This document shows, piece after piece, positions 1 through 7,389 of a stretch of DNA of 7,389 nt. The stretch spans positions 1 to 7,389 of the forward strand of contig CAMEGY010000047.1 of the NCBI GenBank assembly GCA_945916625.1. Reading direction: 5' to 3'. A program made the position numbers and the translations under genes. Position 1 is the stretch's first letter. Every line of letters begins with the position of its first letter. Source of the stretch: an uncultured Anaerococcus sp. GTDB lineage: Bacteria; Bacillota_A; Clostridia; Tissierellales; Peptoniphilaceae. The notes under the pieces were generated by a model. The model ran no database searches, was not told the origin of the DNA, and saw nothing but the letters and a program-made list of their open reading frames with translations.

Positions 1-1
1 T

Positions 2-118
2 GGTTTGCGTTGCTTTGGTGAGACAAGGGAAATGGCGGATCTGGGAGCGTTTTTGATCTCGGATGAGGCTTCATACATTACAGGGTCCATAATCGATATA
101 AATGGTGGATTTTATTAA
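2..118 (+). CDS. C-terminal end of a short-chain dehydrogenase/reductase (SDR), partial
   Basis: This open frame enters from the left edge and stops at TAA 116-118, leaving 38 residues. It ends in the pattern usual for the C-terminus of classical SDR oxidoreductases: a GET-REMADLGAFL helix, then SDEASYITG, then a strand leading to DINGGFY and the stop. In FabG-like and glucose-dehydrogenase-like SDRs the same region reads approximately GE-EIA--V-FL-SDEASYITG---VDGG. The family uses NAD(P)H in a soluble Rossmann fold. The cofactor-binding glycine motif and the catalytic Ser-Tyr-Lys residues lie outside the window, so neither substrate nor cofactor can be assigned. A 3-oxoacyl-ACP reductase or a related sugar or alcohol dehydrogenase are both possible. 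The gene converges on addA and shares its terminator, so nothing links it functionally to the repair operon. Confidence 0.85.
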   Translation, partial: GLRCFGETREMADLGAFLISDEASYITGSIIDINGGFY

Positions 119-153
119 AAAAACTAGGATTGACTTTGCTCATCCTAGTTTTT
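119..153. terminator. Bidirectional rho-independent terminator between the SDR gene and addA
   Basis: A perfect 12-bp inverted repeat (119-130 with 142-153, core ACTAGGAT/ATCCTAGT) encloses an 11-base loop at 131-141. On the + strand the stem runs into five T's (149-153) and an AT-rich tail, just after the SDR stop. On the - strand it runs into seven T's, the complement of A117-A123, only a few bases after the addA stop at 158-160. The A and T runs form the base of the stem, so the same hairpin can serve both converging transcripts. Termination itself is inferred. Confidence 0.88.
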
Positions 154-157
154 ATTA

Positions 158-3100
158 TTATATTTCCTGAAATTCCTTAAAATTGTACCAATAAATTAAA
201 GACTTACTTACCTTCTTGCCAAGGGCCTCTTCTATGGCTTTTTTGTAAATTCTAAGCTGCATAGAGTATACATCATCTCTTTTTATCCTGTCGGTCTTAA
301 AATCTATCAGAATTATCTCGTCTTCCTTTTCAAATATCAGGTCAATCTGTCCATTCACATAATAACCATCATAGATCATTAGGAAAGATTCCTCGCTTCT
401 TTTTGGGATATTTTCCTCTATTAAGCTTTTGACCATATCTTTTTGGTAGAAATTTAAGAGCTTGTCAATTTCAACAAGGTCTAAGATAGCTTTGTCAAAT
501 ATTTTCTTATCTATTAGCCTATCAAGCTCTAATTTTAAAGTTTTTTCGTCATAGACCTTCATAGGAAGCTTTTGGAAAACCTTATGGATTAGGCTACCTT
601 TTTCGGTTGGGTCGTAGGTTTTTTCTTCTTCCAAAAAGCCTGGTTTCTTAAAGGAAATATTGCCCCTAACTCCTTCTACATCGAAGGTCTGATAGCCTTC
701 GCTTTCCTTATTGAAATCTTTGGCAAGCTCTGTTACAGATTTTTTGAGGGTTTGGCCTATTTGAGCCTGGCCCTTATAAGTAAAATCTAAACTTTCTTTT
801 ATTTGACTCAACCTATGAGAATCTGCCTTATCATTTAATAAATCAACTAGACTTTCATTGTATTTTACATCAATTTCGTCGATATTTTCTATAAATTCTA
901 AGCTAATTCTTTTGTCAAAATCAGATTTTATCTTGATTCCCTTAAAAAACTCAGTTGAGATATTATCTTCAGATAAAATAGCTAGGATCCAATCTAAGTG
1001 GCTTGTCATATCCAGATAATTAGGATTTTGGTAGATTTTTTCCATACTAGAAGAAGTCCTATCGAAGTTGCCTGTTATATAAAGCCTTTCTTCGGCCCTG
1101 GTTAGGGCAACATAGAGGATTCTCATCTCTTCTTTTTTATCATTTATAGACTTTTTTTCGTTTATAAGCTTGCGGTTTATACTTGAAATTCTAAGCTTTC
1201 TCTCATAATCAGCTACATCTATGCCAATACCAATCTCCTCGTCGAAGACTATCGGGTCTGTCCTATTGTTAAATCTCTTATCAGTGCCGGCAAGGATTAC
1301 GACCTTAAATTCTAATCCTTTAGACTTATGGACTGTCATTATCCTAACTAAATCTTCACCTTCGGCCAGGTCCCTGGTTGGAGTGATAGAATCAGACCTG
1401 GTTTTTTCTAGGTTTTCAAAAAAGCTAACAAAACCATAAAGTCCATTGTCGTTTGACCTATCGTATTCTGCCATCATCTCTATTATAGAGTCGATATTAT
1501 TTATCCTATCTTGAGATAAATCTCTTGCGAGTAGAAAATCATAAAGACCAGATTTTTCAAAAAGGTAATTTGCAAAGTCATAGAGGTTTAAAATTGCAAG
1601 CTTATCCTTAAAATCACCTATCAAGGCCTTAAAGTCAGCGATTTTAGAGGTTAGGTCGTCATCCTTGTCGTATTCTTCAAATGCTTCATAAAACTTATAT
1701 GATGCTGAAGATAACTTGATTTTTGCCAGATCTTCTTCATCTATATCAAAGATTACAGACCTTAATACAGCCATCAAAACCAAATCGTCGTTGGGATTTG
1801 TGAGGTATTTTAGCATATTTATAAAAAATCCAACCTCGCTTGCTTGGGTAGATACCTTTGAAATATCATTGAAATAGGGAATATCTGCCTTTTTGAAGGC
1901 CTCTTCGTACTTATAAGACTCAGTCCCATTCCTTAAGAGAATCGCTATATCGCTAAACTTATATCCCTCTTTGAGTAAATCTTTTATAAGGCTTTGGATG
2001 TAGACTTCTTCTTTTACACTTGGATCTAGGACTTTGACGCAAGCCCTGGCGTCTTTAGTCAAGTCTTCTTCGCTTTTGCCGTAATTTAGTCTGTGGCCCC
2101 CATCTTTGTAGTCTATATCTGCCATGTCTTTTGTCATAAGCCTATCAAAAATATAGTTATTAAAATCAAGTATAAGCTTATCAGTCCTAAAGTTTTCGTT
2201 TAGGTTTATCCTCATTGAGTCTGAATCTTTTTCATAAGAATCAAGTTTTGCTATAAATAAACTAGGCTCTGCCCTCCTAAATCCGTAGATTGACTGCTTT
2301 ACGTCACCTACAAAAAACAGGTTCCTATCAGATTTAAGCTTATCTACTATATAATTTTGTATCTCGTTTGAATCTTGATATTCATCAAAGAAAATATACT
2401 TATATTTTTGCCTTAATTTTTCCCTGGCTGTATCGTTTTTAAGTAGTTTGATAAAAACTTGCTCTAAATCGTTAAAATCTAGATAATCTTTGGCTGATTT
2501 TTTCTTATCATAAGTTTCCTTAAAATCTTTTGTAAGCTCATAAATCTTAGCAAAAAGAATCTCTTCCCTTTCTCTTATAAAGTCAAGGGCCTTAGAATCT
2601 GTATTAGTTGCAAGTCCTATGATTTTATCAACATCAGCCTTATAGGCTTTCCTTTTCCTATCAATCTCACTAACTAAGTCCTCATCGTCAATTTCTTTTT
2701 TGATCTTTGCTGCAAAGGTCGGATACTTTTTGTTTTTTGAAGCAATATTAAAGTCATCTAGGTTGCTTAGACTTTCTCTCATATTTAAAATAACTTCATA
2801 ATCACTTGCTATGAGATTGACTGCAGATGCAGGCAGGATTGGATTTAGCCTAAGACCTAAATCTTCTATTTCCTTTAAGATTTTATCAAGACCTTCCTTT
2901 AGGTAAGTCTTAAATAAATCAAGCCTTGGCCCTTTGTCGATAGCTTGTTTTAGCCAGTCAAGGCCATCAATCATTCCTACGATTTTTTCGTAGGTTAATA
3001 AAATAATCTCTTTTGCCTTAGCATCTGATTTTTCTCCTGCAAAATTCTGGAGGAAGTAGACAAAAGAATCGTCCATTTTTTCGTATTCTCTTTCAAATAC

Positions 3101-3523
3101 CTCATCAATTGCATCGGTCTTGTAGATTTTGCCTGTAGAATCAGGCATTATCTTGAAATTTGGGCTAAGATTATCAATATAGTAGAAATTTTCCCTTAGC
3201 ATATCGGAACAAAATGAGTGCAGGGTCTTAATTTGGGCTTGTTTTAGAAGCTTCATCTGCCTTTTTATGAAAGCCTGATTCATCTCGCCTTCTCTTTCTT
3301 CAAGGGCCTTTCTAATCTTATCCTTCATATCTTGGGCGCTTTTGTTAGTAAAGGTTACTATGATCATTTTGTCAATATCAACATTTTCCTCAAGCATTAT
3401 CCTGATTACCCTATTTACAAGGACCATAGTTTTGCCTGAACCTGCCGCTGCAGATACTATTATATTTTTATCTTTCTCATTAATGGCAGCCCTCTGCCCG
3501 TCTGTTAGCCTTAATTCAGTCAT
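158..3523 (-). CDS. addA: AddA, helicase-nuclease subunit of the AddAB double-strand-end resection enzyme
   Basis: AddA is the UvrD-like (SF1A) motor and one of two nucleases in AddAB, the Firmicutes counterpart of RecBCD, acting in the cytoplasm on broken DNA ends. All helicase motifs are visible in the 1121 residues: Q motif LTDGQ (6-10), Walker A AAAGSGKT (25-32), Ia VTFTNKSAQDM (56-66), LHSFC (101-105), motif II DEYQD (380-384), III GDVKQSIYGFRR (406-417), IV NENFRT (442-447), V TVHKSKGLEF (730-739) and VI YVALTRAEERL (804-814). The RecB-type nuclease domain fills roughly 930-1121: H980 in GSLIH, D1061 in GQIDLIF, D1074 and K1076 in LIDFKTD, then Q1089 and Y1093. It is somewhat shorter than B. 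subtilis AddA (about 1230 residues), with no motif missing. The ATG start is supported by GGAGG six bases upstream and by the Q motif starting at residue 6. It overlaps the addB end by 8 bases, and TAA 158-160 sits beside the shared terminator. Confidence 0.97.
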   Translation of the reverse strand: MTELRLTDGQRAAINEKDKNIIVSAAAGSGKTMVLVNRVIRIMLEENVDIDKMIIVTFTNKSAQDMKDKIRKALEEREGEMNQAFIKRQMKLLKQAQIKTLHSFCSDMLRENFYYIDNLSPNFKIMPDSTGKIYKTDAIDEVFEREYEKMDDSFVYFLQNFAGEKSDAKAKEIILLTYEKIVGMIDGLDWLKQAIDKGPRLDLFKTYLKEGLDKILKEIEDLGLRLNPILPASAVNLIASDYEVILNMRESLSNLDDFNIASKNKKYPTFAAKIKKEIDDEDLVSEIDRKRKAYKADVDKIIGLATNTDSKALDFIREREEILFAKIYELTKDFKETYDKKKSAKDYLDFNDLEQVFIKLLKNDTAREKLRQKYKYIFFDEYQDSNEIQNYIVDKLKSDRNLFFVGDVKQSIYGFRRAEPSLFIAKLDSYEKDSDSMRINLNENFRTDKLILDFNNYIFDRLMTKDMADIDYKDGGHRLNYGKSEEDLTKDARACVKVLDPSVKEEVYIQSLIKDLLKEGYKFSDIAILLRNGTESYKYEEAFKKADIPYFNDISKVSTQASEVGFFINMLKYLTNPNDDLVLMAVLRSVIFDIDEEDLAKIKLSSASYKFYEAFEEYDKDDDLTSKIADFKALIGDFKDKLAILNLYDFANYLFEKSGLYDFLLARDLSQDRINNIDSIIEMMAEYDRSNDNGLYGFVSFFENLEKTRSDSITPTRDLAEGEDLVRIMTVHKSKGLEFKVVILAGTDKRFNNRTDPIVFDEEIGIGIDVADYERKLRISSINRKLINEKKSINDKKEEMRILYVALTRAEERLYITGNFDRTSSSMEKIYQNPNYLDMTSHLDWILAILSEDNISTEFFKGIKIKSDFDKRISLEFIENIDEIDVKYNESLVDLLNDKADSHRLSQIKESLDFTYKGQAQIGQTLKKSVTELAKDFNKESEGYQTFDVEGVRGNISFKKPGFLEEEKTYDPTEKGSLIHKVFQKLPMKVYDEKTLKLELDRLIDKKIFDKAILDLVEIDKLLNFYQKDMVKSLIEENIPKRSEESFLMIYDGYYVNGQIDLIFEKEDEIILIDFKTDRIKRDDVYSMQLRIYKKAIEEALGKKVSKSLIYWYNFKEFQEI

Positions 3524-6500
3524 TACTATCCTCCAAGTCTTTGAGGCTTAAGCTATTATCAAAGTCTCTAAACCTTTTAGTATCAATAGTCTTGTCAAAT
3601 TTACAAATCCCCTTATAGTCGCAGAATGTGCAGGCAGAATAAGACTTATTCTCCCTTAGGGGAGCTAGGTCAATCTTTCCATTCTTAATGTCTTTTATGA
3701 TGTCTTTGACAAAAGTTTTTACAAATTTAGATAGGTTTTTGAAGTCTTTTTCATCTATCTTATAATTAGTCCTACGCCTTACAATTGAGGAAGTTTTGCC
3801 ATTTGAATCCCTATCCATAAGGCTAAGAGCCCTCCCGTCCCTATCTATTAGGAGGCCATCTAGGGCAAATTTTTTATCAAGCATGCTTTCTATTTTTTTC
3901 TCATCTGTAATAGAATCTTTTATACTTTCTATTTCGTCACTTAGAGAGATATAAAAGGCACCGATTGGCTCGTAATTTTGAGGATCATCGTCAATTGCAA
4001 TCAAATAGACAATAAGCTGGAGGTCCTTGCCATTTAGGATACTAAGTAGGTTAAAGGCCTTATTTCCAGTCTTATAATCTATGACCCTAAGAAGATTTCC
4101 TGCCCTATCTATCCTGTCAATCCTGCCTCTTAGATAATTTTTATCATCTACATAAACAGGCTTAAAGAGTCCGTTTTTATCAAAGTCTTCCTCGAAATTA
4201 GATAGGCTAAATTCACCTTTTTCAAGCTGGTTTACAATCTCTTTGGCATTTCTTTTGGCAGCTTGGTTGATGTTTTTTAGGATATATTTGTTTTTTGGAT
4301 TTGTTTTTCTAGCCTCATCTAAATTTAAATCTATACCTTCTTTAAAATTTTTATCTAGAAGCTCATTTAATTTATCACTTGTCAGGCTTTCTAAATTTTC
4401 TTCCTTAATTAGTCTTGATAAGTCCTCAAAAGACTTGTGGACAATATTTCCAATATCAAGGGCATCAAGTTCAAAGACCTTGTCCACATCTGGTCTAAGG
4501 CCATAAGCAATGAAGTGCTTGTAAGGGCAGGCCGAGTAGGTCTCGATTTCTGATACTGAAAAGGCATTTTTATTATAAAGCCTCTGCCTAAGTTCTCCTG
4601 GAAGAGGCAGCTTATCGTTGGTATAGAAAAGTCCCTTTTTTATCTTATCATAGGTTTTTTGGCTAGGATCACCCTCTTCCTTTTCCCTTAAATAAGCCAT
4701 GTAGGCAAGGGCCAGGTTCTTTTCATCCTCACTTATATTTTCATTGTTAATAAGTCTATTTAGGATATTGAGTGTGTATTTTTTGAGACTTTCCTGGTTT
4801 AAAATCGCATCGTCTAAGTTAGTAGCTAGGATTGTTTGCTTAGAAAGTTCTGGGAAAATCCTATAAATATCACGGATAATAAAACTTTCCTTTAAGTCTT
4901 TGCCTTCCTTATCAGAAAGAGAGTAGGACATAATTAGCTTTTCTGAATCAGCTATTATTTTATACAGGTTTAAAAGCTCAATAGGCTCCCTATCTTGATT
5001 GTATAATTTAAGGTCTATGTCTTTTTGACTTAATTCTTCGACCTCATCCGGACTTATTATATAGTCCTTTACTTGGTTTGATGGAAAATAAGTATCGCCT
5101 AAGCCTAGGACTATGTTTATTTTCTTATTTGAAACCCTATCACGGGCAAAGTCTGTGATTGTAAGATGGTCCTTGGATGGTGGAATTAACCCAATTTGGA
5201 TATCCTTACATACAGATTCAATTAGGCTATAGATTCTTGTAAGACTTAGAGTCCTTTCACCCATCAAAAGGACAAGTTGGTCTAGGATTGCCATAAATTC
5301 ATCCCAAATTTGCTCGTTTTCCTTATAGTCATCAAGGCTCTTATTTTCTATAAGCTTATCCTGAAAGCTATTTATCCCTGCCATAAAATCAGGATTAGAT
5401 ACCATCCTATAAATTGCTGTTGCAGTAGTTTTGACATCTCTTTCTTCCCTAGATAAATCTTTTGTTAGGAGAAGAATTTTATCCCTGACCCTATTTACCC
5501 TTTCATATTCGAGTTTTTTCTTGGCAAGCTTTTCTTCCCTCTTTGGATCAGCTGCCAGATTTTTTATATAAAAATCATAGTCAAGCCCAAAAAACTTATC
5601 ATTTTCAAACATATTTCCTTTAATTTTCCTATAATTTAGGAAATTAATTAGAGCATTTGCATCTTCTTCTTTGATTGAAAGTAGTTTTGAATTTAGGATA
5701 TAAAATAGGTCTTCTAGCCTGTAAGAGTTGACCCTTAGCCTTAGAAGGGCGAGTATTGTTTTAATTATGTGATTGTCTGCCATCTTCCTTCTCTTATCTA
5801 GAAAGATTGGTATTTCATACCTGGAGAAGGTTTTGATTAGCTCATTTTCATACTCTTCAGTATTCGTAAGGTAGACTGCCATGTCATTATAGCGAATATT
5901 TTCATTATCCTTTATAAATTTATTTATAAGGATGGCCATGTTTTCTATTTCGGATTTAGTAGAAATTGACTCGTAGATTTTGATATTCTCTACTATTCCC
6001 TTAAAAGGACTTGGCCTATACTTTTCAAAATTATCCTTAAGATGGTTTAGGTCAGTATTTTCTTTAACTGGATTTAGGACTTCTATACTAGTTTCAAATT
6101 CCTCCCTAAATTTATCAAAGGTTCTCTTTGTCGTATCAAAAATTTCAGGCCTTAGTTGGGATTCTTTGATGTAGATTGGATCTATATTTAGGCTAATATT
6201 TATGTCAATACCCTTATTATAAAGGGCCCTAATGAGGTCAATCTTTCTATCTTCGAAGAAATCAAACTTATCAATAAAAAACTCATAGTCCTTTAGGTAG
6301 TCAGTTTTTTCGATATTTTGGGATACATATAATAGGATATCTTCCTTATCCAGGTATTTGCCATCAATTTCCTTCTGGTAGGTGGATATAATAAGCCTTA
6401 GTTCCTCAAATTTATCCTTACTTATTTTAGAAATATCACTAGATAAGATATTTTCAAAGAAAGTCTCATCAAAATTGTTGTCCTTAAATGATGAAATAAG

Positions 6501-6863
6501 ACCAACTAGGGAGTCTATGAAGTCGGTATTCTGGTAAGAATTTTTAAATAAAATCAAGTCATCATTTAAATCCTTAAGTATATTTGTAAGGAGGATTAGC
6601 TTGCCTTCCCTATTTAAAAATTCTATTTTTTCTTCAAGAAAACTATCCATAAAAAAGCTCGCAAATGATGAAAAAGAGAGGACTTTAGCATCCATTACAG
6701 CCTTGTATTTTATTGCTTCTAGGAAATTAATATCTGTTTCTAAGGTGTATTGCTCTGGCACTATCAAAATAGACTTTTTTCTCTCGTCAAGGCGGTTTTC
6801 AATTTTTTTATAAAGATAATGGCTATTTGTCACGCCCTTATCTGATAGTATTAAATTAATCAT
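3516..6863 (-). CDS. addB: AddB, nuclease/Chi-recognition subunit of AddAB, with Fe-S cysteines but no Walker A
   Basis: AddB pairs with AddA. In the family it has an inactivated helicase-like fold that scans for Chi and a C-terminal nuclease that cuts the other strand. The 1115 residues align by eye with B. subtilis AddB (about 1166): VPEQYT (35-40), IPIFLDKRRKM (351-361), GLIPPSKD (558-565) and the FVLGANDG-like VLGLGDTYFP (585-594). The nuclease domain (about 765-1100) has H809 in GNIVH, D916 in GRIDRID, D929 and K931 in VIDYKTG, then Q949 and Y953. Four cysteines, C779 (SACPYKHF), C1078, C1081 and C1087 (C-X2-C-X5-C), match the set that binds the 4Fe-4S cluster in B. subtilis AddB. The N-terminus MINLILSDKGVTNSHY lacks the family's GxxGSGK[ST] Walker A. 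The ATG is firm: GGAG lies seven bases upstream and an in-frame TAA (6866-6864) immediately precedes it, so no longer start is possible. Confidence 0.95.
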   Translation of the reverse strand: MINLILSDKGVTNSHYLYKKIENRLDERKKSILIVPEQYTLETDINFLEAIKYKAVMDAKVLSFSSFASFFMDSFLEEKIEFLNREGKLILLTNILKDLNDDLILFKNSYQNTDFIDSLVGLISSFKDNNFDETFFENILSSDISKISKDKFEELRLIISTYQKEIDGKYLDKEDILLYVSQNIEKTDYLKDYEFFIDKFDFFEDRKIDLIRALYNKGIDINISLNIDPIYIKESQLRPEIFDTTKRTFDKFREEFETSIEVLNPVKENTDLNHLKDNFEKYRPSPFKGIVENIKIYESISTKSEIENMAILINKFIKDNENIRYNDMAVYLTNTEEYENELIKTFSRYEIPIFLDKRRKMADNHIIKTILALLRLRVNSYRLEDLFYILNSKLLSIKEEDANALINFLNYRKIKGNMFENDKFFGLDYDFYIKNLAADPKREEKLAKKKLEYERVNRVRDKILLLTKDLSREERDVKTTATAIYRMVSNPDFMAGINSFQDKLIENKSLDDYKENEQIWDEFMAILDQLVLLMGERTLSLTRIYSLIESVCKDIQIGLIPPSKDHLTITDFARDRVSNKKINIVLGLGDTYFPSNQVKDYIISPDEVEELSQKDIDLKLYNQDREPIELLNLYKIIADSEKLIMSYSLSDKEGKDLKESFIIRDIYRIFPELSKQTILATNLDDAILNQESLKKYTLNILNRLINNENISEDEKNLALAYMAYLREKEEGDPSQKTYDKIKKGLFYTNDKLPLPGELRQRLYNKNAFSVSEIETYSACPYKHFIAYGLRPDVDKVFELDALDIGNIVHKSFEDLSRLIKEENLESLTSDKLNELLDKNFKEGIDLNLDEARKTNPKNKYILKNINQAAKRNAKEIVNQLEKGEFSLSNFEEDFDKNGLFKPVYVDDKNYLRGRIDRIDRAGNLLRVIDYKTGNKAFNLLSILNGKDLQLIVYLIAIDDDPQNYEPIGAFYISLSDEIESIKDSITDEKKIESMLDKKFALDGLLIDRDGRALSLMDRDSNGKTSSIVRRRTNYKIDEKDFKNLSKFVKTFVKDIIKDIKNGKIDLAPLRENKSYSACTFCDYKGICKFDKTIDTKRFRDFDNSLSLKDLEDSND
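3530..3534 (-). promoter_or_regulatory. addA ribosome binding site inside the addB coding end
   Basis: The - strand reads GGAGG six bases before the addA ATG (3523-3521). It lies within the codons for the last residues of AddB, whose TGA stop is at 3518-3516, inside addA. Ribosomes finishing addB are thus placed on the addA start, so translational coupling is likely. No promoter-like spacer exists between the genes. Confidence 0.85.
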
Positions 6864-7389
6864 TTAAAATCTCCAAACTTGATCCCTCACTTGGGTCATA
6901 AGATATCAAAATCTTCGCTTCAATTGCATCCTTAAGCTCGTCCACGTGTGAAATTAGCCCCACAAACCTATCTTCCTTTGATAGGTTTTCTATGGTTTGT
7001 ATTGCCTTTGATAGAAAATCGTGAGAAAGACTTCCAAATCCTTCATCTATAAAGAGCGTATCTATCCTAATTCCCCCGTTTTCTGCAGCTATTTCATCAG
7101 AAAGACCTAGGGCAAGTGATAAGGATGCAAGAAAGTTTTCCCCACCTGAAAGGGTTGCTGCAGGTCTTTTTTTACCGGTATTTGAATCTAGGATTTCTAT
7201 ATCAAGGCCCATCTTAGACCTTAGATCAAGGGCTTCCGCCTTTCTAACCATAGAAAACTGGCCATCTGTCATCTTATTAAAACGAAGATTGGCGTACTCT
7301 AAGACCTTATCGAAATATACTGAAAGAATAAAGGTCTCAAAATCGAGCTTTTCAACTCCCTTGACAGAACCTGTAACCCCATTTGCAAG
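6856..7389 (-). CDS. sbcC: SbcC, Rad50-like ATPase subunit of the SbcCD nuclease, C-terminal part
   Basis: The frame is open to the right edge, giving 177 residues of the C-terminal ATPase lobe. SbcC is an SMC/Rad50-type ABC ATPase which, with the SbcD (Mre11) nuclease, cleaves DNA hairpins and protein-blocked ends. In order from the window edge there are: the helix region FDKVLEYAN typical of SbcC before the signature domain (26-34), KMTDGQF (39-45), the ABC signature LSGGE (80-84), Walker B LFIDEGFGSL with catalytic E116 (112-121), and the switch histidine H148 in LISHVDELK. The N-terminal Walker A lobe and the zinc-hook coiled coil lie outside the window. The ATG at 7272-7270 is an internal methionine, because conserved SbcC sequence continues upstream of it with no stop. 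The gene ends in an 8-base overlap with addB. An sbcD gene is expected further upstream but cannot be seen. Confidence 0.94.
   Translation of the reverse strand, partial: LANGVTGSVKGVEKLDFETFILSVYFDKVLEYANLRFNKMTDGQFSMVRKAEALDLRSKMGLDIEILDSNTGKKRPAATLSGGENFLASLSLALGLSDEIAAENGGIRIDTLFIDEGFGSLSHDFLSKAIQTIENLSKEDRFVGLISHVDELKDAIEAKILISYDPSEGSSLEILND
6871..6874 (-). promoter_or_regulatory. addB ribosome binding site inside the sbcC coding end
   Basis: The - strand reads TTTGGAGA, with GGAG seven bases before the addB ATG (6863-6861), within the last codons of sbcC. The sbcC TAA (6858-6856) falls inside addB, so the junction repeats the addB-addA arrangement with the same 8-base overlap. Coupled translation is the likely consequence. 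Confidence 0.8.

Noticed and set aside
1221..1439. Small + strand open frame opposite addA
   Set aside because: It lies wholly antisense to the conserved helicase motif V region of AddA, has no recognisable domain, and is explained as a shadow of that coding sequence.
3445..3449. AGCGG on the - strand, identical to B. subtilis Chi
   Set aside because: It is the only copy I found in the window and falls in codons for the conserved Ala-rich Walker A of AddA, so it is adequately explained by coding.
3342..3551. Small + strand open frame opposite the addA start and addB end
   Set aside because: It spans the antisense of the AddA Walker A/Ia region and the addB-addA overlap. Its hydrophobic translation is what antisense of such sequence gives.
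4243..4506. + strand open frame of 87 codons with a hydrophobic start
   Set aside because: It is antisense to the AddB nuclease domain. The apparent membrane-like segment comes from the complement of Lys/Asn-rich codons, and no independent evidence supports a gene.
5980..6174. Small + strand open frame opposite addB
   Set aside because: It is antisense to well-aligned AddB sequence, with no family resemblance.
6601..6813. Small + strand open frame opposite the addB N-terminal region
   Set aside because: It is antisense to conserved AddB sequence, with no supporting signal.
124..7197. Many CTAG and TAGGAT/ATCCTA words spread over the window
   Set aside because: By hand count there are about 27 CTAG, close to what a one-third-GC composition predicts. 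Their spacing is irregular and they fall in ordinary codons (CTA, AGG, ATC CTA), so there is no sign of an uptake or binding signal.
7270..7272. ATG as the start of a separate 138-residue ATPase-like protein
   Set aside because: The frame stays open upstream to the window edge and encodes conserved SbcC sequence there (FDKVLEYAN). The methionine is internal, in the KMTDGQ motif.

Overview
The window looks like ordinary chromosome from a low-GC Gram-positive anaerobe. By eye it is roughly one third GC. Arginine is mostly AGA/AGG in the stretches I read, the proteins are rich in Lys, Asp, Glu and Ile, and the end-processing enzyme is the Firmicutes-type AddAB rather than RecBCD. The style suggests Peptoniphilaceae (an Anaerococcus-like genus). 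That placement is an impression from codon and protein style, not a demonstrated identity.

Layout, left to right: (1) positions 2-118, + strand, the last 38 codons of a short-chain dehydrogenase/reductase whose body lies outside the window. (2) Positions 119-153, a strong inverted repeat flanked by A and T runs, which can end transcription from both sides. (3) Positions 158-3523, - strand, complete addA. (4) Positions 3516-6863, - strand, complete addB. (5) Positions 6856-7389, - strand, the C-terminal 177 residues of SbcC; the gene continues beyond the right edge. No stretch longer than about 40 bases lacks a gene, apart from the terminator region.

Read in the direction of transcription, the order is sbcC, addB, addA, terminator. 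Both gene junctions overlap by 8 bases, and each downstream gene has its Shine-Dalgarno sequence inside the last codons of the gene before it. The three genes are therefore very probably one operon with coupled translation, and its promoter lies to the right of the window. Functionally this is a double-strand-break processing module. SbcC (with SbcD, expected upstream but not visible) opens hairpins and blocked ends. AddA and AddB form the helicase-nuclease that resects ends and loads RecA after meeting Chi.

AddA keeps all helicase and nuclease motifs. AddB keeps its nuclease site and its four iron-sulfur cysteines, but has no Walker A motif at its N-terminus. It also differs from Bacillus subtilis AddB at three of the seven positions I recall as Chi-contacting. 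Those two AddB points are the most interesting things here. I found no mobile element, CRISPR array, RNA gene or evidence of an undescribed system.
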